Of a stretch of 64,000 nucleotides of DNA, positions 1 through 9,737 are shown one piece after another (the stretch's first letter is position 1; every line of letters begins with the position of its first letter). Origin of the DNA: Madurella fahalii (taxonomy: Eukaryota > Ascomycota > Sordariomycetes > Sordariales); the NCBI GenBank assembly GCA_029876055.1, contig CM056879.1:1240001-1304000 (forward strand), in the 5' to 3' direction. The notes beneath the pieces were generated by a model. That model saw nothing but the letters and a program-made list of their open reading frames with translations, had not been told where the DNA came from and made no database searches. Made by a program: the position numbers and the translations under genes.

Positions 1-45
1 AAAGAATATATCAGCTCCCCGGAGGTCAGGGAGGGGGAGTCCATC

Positions 46-832
46 TTGCTTCTCCCACTTTCCTGTCAAACCCTCGAGCTTGGCCGAACACTAGAGACCA
101 ATCACCCCTACACAGTCCTACCCCCCTCCGGCTTCATTCGACCCCTTGAGATCCTGCCTTCAGCCCCTCACGATGACGACATTGAGGCATGTCTCAATGT
201 GTGCCATGTTGACAAATGTCATCTATTGCTACGAGGCGCTCTCGTATACGTGGGAAGACTGGCGAACCGATCACGTATCTGACATATTACCGGGTAGGGG
301 ATCCATCATCTATAACGGTGTTAGCCTTGATTCAGCGCCGGATTTGGTGGCGGCGATACGGAAGTTACGGCGAGAAACGACGTCCGGAGTTCTCTGGGTC
401 GATGAGATCTGCATCAACCAGGCAAATTACAAGGAAAAAGGCAGCCAGATTCGCAGGATGGGATCTATCTACGCGAATGCTTTTCAGGCATTAGTATGGC
501 GTGGCGTTAACCGCCTCTGCTGGTCTGAGAAGGATTCTAATGAGGGTGAAGCGATCAAACTTGTCTGCAATCTGCACTGTCGCAAAGACATGAGCAATAC
601 GCCATCACAACACAAGCTAGGATACAGGCTCATACATTCCTGAACACTTGTCCAGCCTCGCCGCTGATAGCACACTTGGCGGCTTTGCGATCATGATAGC
701 AGCTGATCCCCGCTGGTGGCATGCACTCCGCCTTTACGAACAGCGGTGGTTTGGGGCGACTGTGAGATGTCTTGGGAGTTGGTGGGCTTCGTAGCCTCGA
801 TAATCCGGACCACTCAGTCCCGTCATAGGTAC
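46..832 (+). pseudogene. HET-domain (heterokaryon incompatibility) relic, frameshifted
   Basis: HET domains occur in fungal incompatibility proteins that trigger cell death after fusion of unlike strains. Conserved HET blocks are visible but in different frames. A stretch around 127-230 reads SGFIRPLEILPSAPHDDDIE. Around 233-520 another frame gives YEALSYTWED, then LWVDEICINQAN, then the QI..M..IYANAFQALVW block. Around 690-760 a third frame gives an LYEQRWFG-like block, and the following GFVASIIR block needs yet another shift. Frame changes near 215-235, after about 600 and near 760, plus stop codons, mean no single protein can be made by simple splicing. The C-terminal variable part is not recognisable. 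The relic begins close to the window edge, so its start may lie outside. Calling it a HET relic is secure; whether a distant splice pattern could rescue it is not excluded, but GT/AG sites do not fit well. Confidence 0.75.
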
Positions 833-1809
833 CGCAATGGCTCAGCTTTTGTGTGCAACCTTCAGACAATGCTACCGCTCGAGCCGCACCCAGATTTCAA
901 GGCGTCTGCCAGCCGAGCTCTAGAGCTGAGGGAGCAATGAGAGACAGTGCTCACCACGCACATTGCCCTCGGTACTTGCTCGCGGCAAAGCCGCCGAGCC
1001 AAGAAGAACAACGCCCATCACCAGCAGCCACCCTTATTGGTCGGGGGTTGCGGCCGTCCGTGCTGCCATCACAGCGCCGCTTCGCTGCATTTTGGGACCA
1101 AAACTCGGCGCAAAGGACGAGAACCGAGTCAAGCACCCACCCATCGCGATCTTCAGTGCATCCCGAGATTGACATTGGCATCGCCCAATAGCTCTTGGCG
1201 CCATCTCCCCACTTGTCAGGGAATGAGAAGCGGCCTGTGGAGGTTGGGGCCGGCTCCGCCGTCGAAAGGAGTCAAGAAACGAGAGAGTCGACTCTCTCCC
1301 CAACAGGCGGCAGCGTGCAAAAGGAGGCACGATAATATTCCGGGCATTCTACGGGGGTTGCTTTCATCGCCCACATCGCAAGTTTCGTGGTACTGTACAA
1401 CACGGCGCTCCTGCTTGTGCGCTTAACTGCCTGTGTCCTGTGACAAAGGTGGTAAGATGTCGGGAGAGGTTGCATCGCCGTATGCCTAATCCGTCTCGAT
1501 GGCGTCACTTATCTCTGTCAGTATTGCATTAGTGGAACTTTTGTCAGCCGGTAGAGGTCGAGCACTCGAGTTATTCAACGTTACATCCGCTTTATAAGGT
1601 CGTGTCGATCGAGTATTTACGCGCGGGGAACTCAGTCAGCGTCGCATGTATGGCGTAGTCAGCCATGTAGCAATCAGAGGCAAACTACCTTAGTGTAGAA
1701 GTTGATCGTTTGCTTAATATGGTATGCGATCGAGCCCCACGCGCCACGAGCTCTGGACTTGATGTCACTCAGCCACAAGACGCAATGCGGGGCAGTGATT
1801 AGATGCTGC
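833..1809. other. Intergenic, no supportable gene
   Basis: Several overlapping open frames occur on both strands between about 850 and 1500, but none shows a recognisable domain, a clear start context or plausible splice sites. The stretch probably holds the decayed tail of the HET locus and the upstream region of the P450 gene. Confidence 0.5.
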
Positions 1810-1817
1810 TATAAAAG
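1810..1817 (+). promoter_or_regulatory. TATA box of the P450 gene
   Basis: The sequence TATAAAAG lies about 100 bases before the P450 start codon. This is a normal distance for a fungal TATA element with a leader of several tens of bases. Position and match are seen; function is inferred. Confidence 0.5.
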
Positions 1818-1918
1818 GTAAGGTATGCAGCAGATAGCTGTCACCAGCCTGTAGCCCTCCGTCCCATCGAACACCATCGCCTCCGGCCGTTTCAATCCTG
1901 CTACTTAGGCGACATATC

Positions 1919-4077
1919 ATGGACATTCTCCTCCACCCCTGGGCTGCCGCCCCGAATGACTTGAGTCAAGTTTGCATTGTTGCAGCCATAACTGGCATCC
2001 TTTCGCATATCCTGTACTTCATTCGAGGGTTTCACGATACTCGCGCTCTGGGCATTATCACTGTTCATGGCTCTGCATATGTCATGCTGTGCGCCTTTGC
2101 CATGGCACAGCGCGGCGTCTCCGCGGGCCTCCTGGCATCCTCCATGGTATTCGGCTCGTATCTCGTCGCTCTCTTCACCAGCATCGTTACCTACCGACTA
2201 TTCTTCCATCCGCTCCGCCGCTTCCCGGGACCGCTCGCGGCGAAGATTACAAAACTCCACGGTTTATATACAGGAGTGAACGGGCAAATCCATGTCGAGC
2301 AGAACAAGCTGCTTGCAAAGTACGGCAATATTGTGAGGATAGGTACTTGCTAGTTATGCCGCTCGTCGGCAAGATCACCTGTAGGTTCGGGTGCCTAGTA
2401 AGTACCTTAGCTAACTAAAATGAAGCGCCGAACGAGTTATTCATCGTATCGAGCGAAGCCATCCCAAAAATCCACGCCTCCAAAAGCGGATGCAAGAAGC
2501 GCGACACTGGGATTTACGACGTGATCCTCTACAAAGGAGAATCCAACCTCGTCTCGATGCTAAATCACGAGGAGCACCGTTGGAGACGGCAGGTATGGGA
2601 ACGCGCCATGACAAAAAAAGGTGACACATGGGATTTGAAACCGTTTAGGGAGGCATCCAGAAGTTGCAACTGGCTGACACTGAGCACCACATATAGAGAT
2701 CGACAACTATGAGCCCCGCACCCGCGACGTGGTGCATCAATGGCTTCGGAAACTCGCCTCTTCCCAAGGCCAACCGATTGACACATCGCTATTCTCGCTC
2801 CTTATCACTTTTGACAACATGGGCAAGGTTGGGTACTCGCATGATTTTAACACGCTCGAGGCGGGCAAGGAGAATCGCATGCTCCATCTCCTTGAGTTGA
2901 TGTTCGGCCAGATCGCCGCTCTTGGAGAAGTCTGCTGGCCGCTGTCCGTTCTGCAAGGCTTGAACGTCGGCGGTGAAGCGGCCGAGTTCGACGAACTCGC
3001 CCGCACCATGGCGGATAGGAGAGCAAATGTGAGTGTGATGTATATCCCCTTTTCCAACCTCTCCACGGAGGCCAGTTTGAACCCAACAACACTAATACCC
3101 CTAAAGAACGATTCCCAGGCCTCGCAGGATATCTTCAAACATTTGCTAGAAGATTTCCGGTCACCACAACCAAAGGCGTTCTTTAACAAGAATATTTTGT
3201 ATGCAGATGCCGCCCTAATTTTGACTGGCGCAACGTACGTTTTGCCTCGTTGACTCACGCGATTCTGTCTTTCTCTCTCTACCCCCCCTCTCTTCGACCA
3301 CTCTTCTCCCCAGCCTAGGTAGCTAACACAACGTCTCCAATAACTACAGAGATACCATCGCAGTCGCTTTGTCGTATGCCTTTTTCTACCTCTCCAAGAA
3401 TCCCTATGTTCAAGAAAAGCTCCACGCCATGGTTGCAGAGGTCCACGGCAAGAGTCTACCCGGCGAGCTTGCAAACGCAGACCTATCCGAGATCGCGTAC
3501 CTCGACGCTGTTATAAACGAGACAATGAGACTAGAGAATCCCGTGGCCAACAACGGACCCAGGGTTACACCACCCCAAGGTATCGTCGTGGATGGTGTCT
3601 ATATCCCAGGGGGCGTCTGCGTGCGCGTGCCTGGATATCCAATGCAACGAAGTACGCCAGCCCCCGCTCCTTTCCAGTCACACAGCTAGAAGTTACATGT
3701 GTATGCTAACAGACTATTCGCTCGCGCTAGGCAGCAAGGCATTCGTGAGGCCGGATGAGTTCATCCCCGAGCGCTGGACAACCAGGGAAGACCTCATAAT
3801 CGACCGAACTGCATTCTTCCCATTTCTCACGGGTAAGCCGTCACGGGGGCCGCCGCTTTGTGCGAGGAAATAACGCTAACACAAGCCAGGCCCGTACAGC
3901 TGTGTAGGGAAGCGCCTTGCTATGATGGTCCTACGACTCGTACTCAGCTACACCGTTTTGCGCTACAGGTTCGAATTCGCGCCTGGAGAAGATGGGACGG
4001 CTATCCACAAACAAGCAAAGGACAATCTTATTCTGAAAGCTGGGCCGCTAAAGCTTGTCTTTACCAAGCGAGACTAA
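1919..4077 (+). CDS. Cytochrome P450 monooxygenase, seven exons
   Basis: Membrane-bound heme monooxygenase, expected in the endoplasmic reticulum; substrate unknown. Exons fitted by eye: 1919-2342, 2426-2620, 2697-3028, 3107-3234, 3350-3651, 3731-3832, 3890-4077, giving 556 residues. The N-terminus has several hydrophobic spans followed by the fungal anchor-hinge YRLFFHPLRRFPGPLAAKI. The I-helix threonine motif reads GATDTIA across the exon 4/5 junction. ETMR is the ExxR motif of the K-helix, PDEFIPERW the PERF-like region, and FLTGPYSCVGKRLA the heme-binding loop with its cysteine. The usual Arg of the loop is Tyr, as in the fungal group that includes CYP67 and tryprostatin-hydroxylase-like enzymes. 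No backbone synthase lies nearby, so a role in a metabolite cluster is not supported. Intron 3 (3029-3106) is 78 bases, in frame and stop-free. Confidence 0.93.
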
Positions 4078-4435
4078 TGTTCGGGCATGGTGATGCGAGC
4101 CATGGCATAGGGAGGACAAGCCAGCGGGGGAAAGGAAGAATCACGACCGTAATGTCGCCAACCACCGACACTTGCGTCCAGCACCGGCAATACCAACTTT
4201 GATGAAGGGACCGCAACGTGATGCCGTGAATCCGTTACTGGAAGTGTTAGGCGTAAACCTCAAGGGGTAGCCACAGTACCTGTGGAAGACTTGCCCCCTT
4301 TCTCTGGCTCGTCAGATACTTAACGTTAGTGCCGAACATACTTTAACCTTGACCTAGTAAGATAGCCTTTAGAGCATAGCTGAATAAATGGAAGTGGTAA
4401 ACCATTCATGTTATTCTAGATAGCAAGTTGCAACA
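4078..4435. other. Convergent intergenic region
   Basis: Shared 3' region between the plus-strand P450 and the minus-strand zinc-finger gene. It contains AT-rich stretches and no supportable gene. Confidence 0.5.
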
Positions 4436-5260
4436 TTATCCCGTCGTATCGAGCTTTGCGAACGCAGCAGTAACGTCGTCAATCCGGCCACCATCCCCAA
4501 TCGGGCACTGCGACAATCCCGGAAGTCCCTCATTCCAGTCTTGTTTCCCGGTTCCCACGCCACCATCTACAATCCTTTTATGTTTCATCGAGCACCTCTT
4601 ATGCTGCGCCAAAGCCGAGCTAGTCTTGAAAGTGCGCCCACATTCGCACGACACGTTTAGGTTGGGGGCACTCGCATCCCCCGGTGTGTGGGCAGGACGG
4701 CGCGGCTTATGAGCAGAAGAAGCCGGGCGATCCTTCGGCGCTGGCCCAGCTTTGGAAACAGGGGGATCCCGGCTATAGCGCGGCGCCCGAACTGAGTAAG
4801 GGTGAGCGGGAGACTCGATGAAGTGCTCGCCGAGTCTCGTCGCGTCTGGAAATGACATCTCGCATTTGGTGCATTCGACTCTTGTAGCGTTATTCGTAAT
4901 TGGGCGTCGTCGGTGTCCGTCCGCCCCGTCCCTCTGGGTCTCGGGAGAAGAGTGTACGGCATCGGAGCCTGCTCGTTGAGGCGGCTGACTGCGGCTCGGG
5001 GGGTTTCGAGGGCGATATCGCGGCTCACGTAATGAATCATATGACTCCGGCGGAGGAATGAAAGCCCACGCTGCCGACCTCCTCGGCTCAAAGGTGGCTG
5101 TGCAGCTTATAAGATGGACTTCCAGAGCCCTGTATGAGACGAAAACACATTGACATTTGAAGCACTCCGGCTCTTCCATCATTGCAGGGAAACCGCGGAG
5201 AATGTCCAGAGAGACTGGATTGCATATCATGAGAGTTTCGAAGGAAAAAAAGGCTGCCAT
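4436..5260 (-). CDS. Small zinc-finger protein (C2HC/C2H2-like)
   Basis: Single-exon reading frame of 274 residues from an ATG at 5260; a second in-frame ATG pair at about residue 27 (MMEEPE) could be the true start. Three zinc-ligand clusters are visible. The first is C-x2-C-x12-H-x3-C starting at CFKC. The second is C-x2-C-x12-H-x6-H starting at CTKC, mid-protein. The third is C-x-C-x12-H-x6-H starting at CECG, near the C-terminus. The linkers are rich in Pro, Arg and Ser and probably disordered. Such fingers bind nucleic acid or protein, but no specific regulator family is recognised. It converges with the P450 gene; a regulatory link is not shown. Confidence 0.6.
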   Translation of the reverse strand: MAAFFSFETLMICNPVSLDILRGFPAMMEEPECFKCQCVFVSYRALEVHLISCTATFEPRRSAAWAFIPPPESYDSLREPRYRPRNPPSRSQPPQRAGSDAVHSSPETQRDGADGHRRRPITNNATRVECTKCEMSFPDATRLGEHFIESPAHPYSVRAPRYSRDPPVSKAGPAPKDRPASSAHKPRRPAHTPGDASAPNLNVSCECGRTFKTSSALAQHKRCSMKHKRIVDGGVGTGKQDWNEGLPGLSQCPIGDGGRIDDVTAAFAKLDTTG

Positions 5261-6744
5261 CACCACAAGCGGGGTAATGGTAAGATATCTGAGCCAATAT
5301 TTGTGTCACCTTTTTTTCACGTGAGCCTGCTCTATCACTCATGAGATTGGTCGGTAGTTACAGCGGCCAACTACTCGGTTGTTCGCGTCTTCTTGGAGCC
5401 GTCAGAAGCTAGCCCGATGTTATAAATAACAAAACTTACCAATCGGCATTGGCAGGGCCCCGGGGTGTTGCCCATCTAGGGACTACCAGCGGTGGCCTTT
5501 TTTCTTTTTCCTTTTTTTTTTTTCTCTTTTTCGGAATGGAAAGGCGAGGAAGGCAATAACAGAAGGAGTTGAGTGCTCAGGTCGCCAGCCAGTCCCGGCT
5601 CCCCAGGTCAGTACTGCATCTATAATCCATTTCATTGCGCCCTCGCCGGGCTGTTTCTGAACTGTGCGTAGAAAGAATTGGGATGACGACGAAGACTGCT
5701 TCCCGTCATTCGCCTGCATCGTGTTGGCACACTACCCGACCCCTCAACCCGCCAATCACGAGGCCCATACCAGGAACATGAAGGAGGCCAGGTTAACTTG
5801 CCAGACGCAATCGAATAGCGTAGTTGATTTTGCCAGCTCCTCGCCGCTCTAGTGACCTGGCGATAAACGGTCCATCACCCAAATGTCACCTGAATATTTC
5901 GGGTAATTACTACGAGCAATATCTGTTAGTCAACGGCTAGTTCAAATTATTTAGGTGCTGGTAAGTTCATAATAACCGCCTAAACTATAACCGGGTCTCT
6001 GCCTTACTCACTCTGCACATTGTGAAGTGGTTTAATTAGCTATGGCGGACCCCGGCTTGTTTCAAGTTCAGCACTCACAGTGTCACATCACTAGCGTACA
6101 CCTTCAGGATTCACAGATTTGTGAAATACGTGATAGCCGGAGGTCTGATTCCCAAAGTAAGCGATCGACAAGCCAACTTCTCCGATCAGTTAGCCGCAGC
6201 CAGCGATCGCCCATGAACCCTGCCCTCGAAAGGTTTTCAAAGGCTTTGCAAGCGAGTTCCTTTGCAATGCACATGAAAGGCCCCAAAAAAATGGCAGCCT
6301 CGTGGGAGCGTTAGATCGGATCACTGTTTCTTACAGCGAAGCGTTTGTAGTATCACAGGGATGTCGCATCGACCACATCACGGCACGTGGTTGGTTGGTC
6401 GTGAATGAAACATGGCTTTCAACCAGCTCCATTCTGGAACACAATTTCGGGACCGAGGGCCCACGCCAATCAAGCGCCAAGCGAGGGATTGTCACCGGAT
6501 CTTAAGCCTCGACGCGCTACTCCCCCGTTCCCGACATTCTGTTGGAGAAAGCTTCCCTGTTGTTGGCAGTTCACCATGAAAACAAAGAAAGTCACGACAT
6601 GGTGATGGAAATTGAATTACCAGGGTCTGTTGACCGGCTCTCCTTAATTAAGCGTCTGAGACACGTTTACCTACTTATGTTCACGGCTTCTCACTTCCTT
6701 CGGAAGACCTTGTCTCTAGTAGGTATTTGCGACACTCTGTGATC
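5261..6744. other. Intergenic, upstream of zinc-finger and protease genes
   Basis: Divergent region between the minus-strand zinc-finger gene and the plus-strand protease. It contains a long T-rich/pyrimidine tract near 5500-5530 and CACGTG hexamers at 5318-5323 and 6384-6389. No open frame here has a domain or convincing start; a 90-residue frame at 6042-6314 is serine-rich and probably random. Confidence 0.5.
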
Positions 6745-8024
6745 ATGAAACTCACGGCTCTCTGTGGCCTCGTGGGCCTCATCACCACCTCGCTGGCACC
6801 GCTGGCCCTTGCGGCAGCGTTGCTTGAGAACGACCAAGTTCCGCCCGAGCTCGTTGTTCCCGACCAGTATATCGTCGCGTACAAGGCGGACGTCGTTCCG
6901 TCCAAAAGGAAGGACCACGAAGATGACTTTGACAGTAGAGCTAGGAAAGGCAATATGCTGGGCCTTCTTGGCAGGATCGACATCCCCGGTCTGCAGGGCT
7001 ATGTAATCCAGATGCCGTCTTCTGAAGTCAAGGCTCTGTCTGAATGCGACCTGGTAAGCGCTTCCGGACGGGCTTTTGTACCCATGGCTGACTTGGCCAG
7101 ATCGACTACATTGAGAAGGACACCCTCATCACAACGGCTGCCGTTGCGGTTGATCCCGCCTTGGCCAGACGCTCCACGACCAGACAGTCTGACAGTCCTT
7201 GGGGTTTAGCCCGCATCTCGCATCTCAAAAAGGGCCAGAAAAATTACAACTACGACTCGTCGGCAGGCAAGGGCGTGCGAGTTTACGTCCTCGACACCGG
7301 AATCCGGACCTCGCACGAGGAATTTGAGGGCCGCGCCAAATGGGGCGCCAACTTCGTTGAGGGCACGTCCGATCGTGACGAGACAGGCCACGGTACGCAT
7401 GTGGCCGGTACCATTGCCGGCAAGACATACGGCGTCGCCAAGAAGGCCACCGTGGTTGCCGTGAAGATCCTCGACGAGAATGGCACCAGCAGCGTCTCGC
7501 GGGCGCTGAGCGGCATCAACTGGGTCATTTCCGACACTAAGAAGCGAGGCATGGAAAAAAAGTCCATCATCAATATGTCTCTTGCCGGCGAGCGATCCAC
7601 GTCGTTCAACGCGGGCGTCAAGGCTGCCACCGATGCGGGCATTACCGTCGTCGTCGCGGCCGGGAACGAAGGCGCGAATGCCACCCACTACTCCCCGGGG
7701 TCGGCCTCCAGTGCCATCACTGTCGCCGCCATCGACGATCAAGACCAGCGCGCATCGTTCTCCAACTGGGGCAAGTCGGTCGACATCTTCGCGCCGGGCG
7801 TCACGATATTGAGCGCGTCCCATAGCAGCGACAGCGGAAGCGAGTACATGAGTGGCACCAGCATGGCCACCCCACACGTCGCGGGGCTAGCCGCCTACTT
7901 CATGATCACGGAAAATATCAGGGGTAGTACCGCCGTGACAAAGCACATCCGGAGCGTTGCCATTAAGGGTGTCGGCGACAGGGAGGGGAGCCCCAACCGC
8001 ATCGCTTATAACGGAAACGAGTAG
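6745..8024 (+). CDS. Secreted subtilisin-like serine protease (S8A, proteinase K type)
   Basis: Extracellular endopeptidase made as a pre-pro-enzyme of 410 residues. Exons 6745-7053 and 7101-8024 are separated by a 47-base intron with a GCTGAC branch-like site. The first 24 residues form a signal peptide. Residues of about 35-115 match the I9 inhibitor pro-domain (PDQYIVAYKAD block). The catalytic triad is Asp168 in VLDTG, His200 in GHGTHVAG and Ser357 in SGTSMATPH; the oxyanion Asn is Asn292 in AAGNE. The mature domain contains no cysteine, so the disulfides of classical proteinase K are absent. Length and motif order are normal for the family. I chose the ATG at 6745 because an upstream in-frame frame opens only on a non-ATG codon and the signal peptide starts here. 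Confidence 0.95.
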
Positions 8025-8596
8025 CGTAGGAGAACCGCAGGCCTAACGTCCAGGTCGATCAGTTGGGCGACAATCAGATCGGAGCTTTAGAATTGCCGAG
8101 CGTGGGAGGGTGACAGAGCGTCAGGCACTCGTTGACCAACCCCTTTAAATTAGCATCTAACCTAGTGTGCAGTTTTAATGAATGTGCAGCTGTAGATTTA
8201 CTTCACAAACGATGTTCTTAAGTCAGATGTGATGCACATTATCAGGATACAGTACACTTGGTCTAATGTCGAAGACGAAGCGCGAATCTCTCATGAAGGA
8301 AAGCGCCTCGGTGCTGATTGAAAGAATCAGAGATGGAAGGCGAAGGATAACTTAGTATTCTTGTAACCGCGGCTGAGCATAATTACTCCTACGGCCGAGT
8401 GCAGTGTGGGACGGGTTATGGCTTGGAAGGGAATAAAAGCCTAGAAGGTAGCAGCACCGAAAGCACAGTAGATGGTTAGATGCAACACTGCAGACAAGTC
8501 GAATACCGTGCATTGTCTTGCCGACCGGATCATTTTGAAGCAGCCTCAACAGCACCGTTTCACAGCCGAGAACCGCCCTCCTCACCACCCCCTCCC
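8025..8596. other. Intergenic, no supportable gene
   Basis: Downstream region of the protease. AT-rich at first, then C-rich on the plus strand as the next, minus-strand, decayed frame begins. Confidence 0.45.
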
Positions 8597-9392
8597 TTAC
8601 CGCCAAAAGCCGACAAAAACCACCTTGCCCACAATCTCCATCTCCGCCTTGGCCCTCCTCTCCCCTCCGTCCCCCCCACCAGCGTAACAAACACCCCCCT
8701 CAAACTGCTCTACAATAAGTCCCCCGACCTTCGTCACATCCAGCCGGCCTTCTCCAGGGCGAGGACGCGCCGCCACGCAGCGCGCCACGACCGACCCATC
8801 CTTGCCGCCATCTCTCAGCACCAACGCCGGCGCCGGCGCTCCGGGACCCCACCCACCCCATCCCCCCTTGTCCACCGTCCAAACCATCCTTCCCCCCATA
8901 GCCCAGCCCCAGCCCCATCGGGGCTCTCAAAAGCCTTTTTTACGAACCGGCACTCCTCCGTCCTCCCCACCCCGCCCTGCCCGGCTGGCGTGGTGGTAGT
9001 ACACGTGGACCTTGTCGGGGGCGAAGCTGTGGAACACGGCACCGCTTAGCTCCGGCGCCGCCCGCGGTTGATGGTGAGTTGTTATTGTTGCGGCGAGGCC
9101 CACGTCGAGGGCTGGCGCGGTGGGCCAGCGGGCGGTGGTTTTGGTTGCTGGTTTGGCCATGGCTGGGGTGTTGATAGGGCCGGTGTGGTTGGTGCTGAGG
9201 GTATGGGGGCTGGCAGATTCCCAGCCAAGGAGGCCGGTTGAGAGGGAATGGCCGTGCTCTGGCTCCAGATGGGGTTGGTTGGTGGTGGGGGAGATGCTTG
9301 GAATGGCCGTGGTAAGAGTTTTACGGTGGAATGGTGTTGCTCCCGGGATAAAGAGATGGTGCTTCGTACGGAGTGCTCGGCAAGTTTGACAT
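8597..9392 (-). pseudogene. Interrupted glycine-rich reading frame, possible dead gene
   Basis: On the minus strand an ATG at 9392 opens a plausible N-terminus (MSNLPSTPYEAPSLYPGS) that stops after 23 codons at 9321-9323. The adjacent frame then stays open for about 130 codons and includes the protein-like stretch LSGAVFHSFAPDKVHVYYHH. It meets one TGA at 8927-8929 and continues in the same frame for about 110 codons to 8597, including SVVARCVAARPRPGEG. Base composition is much richer in G on the minus strand than in the flanks, as expected of a former coding region. No family is recognised with confidence. An unseen intron around the TGA or sequencing errors are alternatives to true decay. 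Confidence 0.35.
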
Positions 9393-9737
9393 GTTTGCTT
9401 CTAATTAGCCGTCTGGTGTCTAGCTATCTCGGGCCTGTGGCTTGAGGATACTTTTGCAACAACGACAATGGCGAAGCTGAAGATTGTCGTGGTCAGACGG
9501 GGCGGGTGCTTTTATTGTTTTCATTCACATGCGCCCCTTCTTGAAGTCTGATTTAATTAGGCACTGGAAGATACTGCTATTCGCTCTTGTTCCTTTCACA
9601 ACAGGATAGACACAGCTAACGCATATTACGCTAGTCTACCTAGTCAACGAACCACAAAAACAGCTTTGCGCCTGATGTCTGCCCAATTCTGACCAAAGAC
9701 AAGGAGGATAACAGTGTTTCCGAGCTTTGTAGTTGCA

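Noticed and set aside
947..1426. 159-codon frame after the HET relic
   Set aside because: No motif, overlapped by equally long frames in other phases and on the other strand, Ser/Arg/Pro-rich.
3858..4202. 114-codon frame at the end of the P450
   Set aside because: Out of frame with the heme-loop exon, which continues correctly to the stop at 4075-4077.
5318..5323. CACGTG upstream of the zinc-finger gene (also 6384-6389 and 24474-24479)
   Set aside because: About sixteen such hexamers are expected by chance in 64 kb; without a phosphate or bHLH-target gene next to them they carry no weight.
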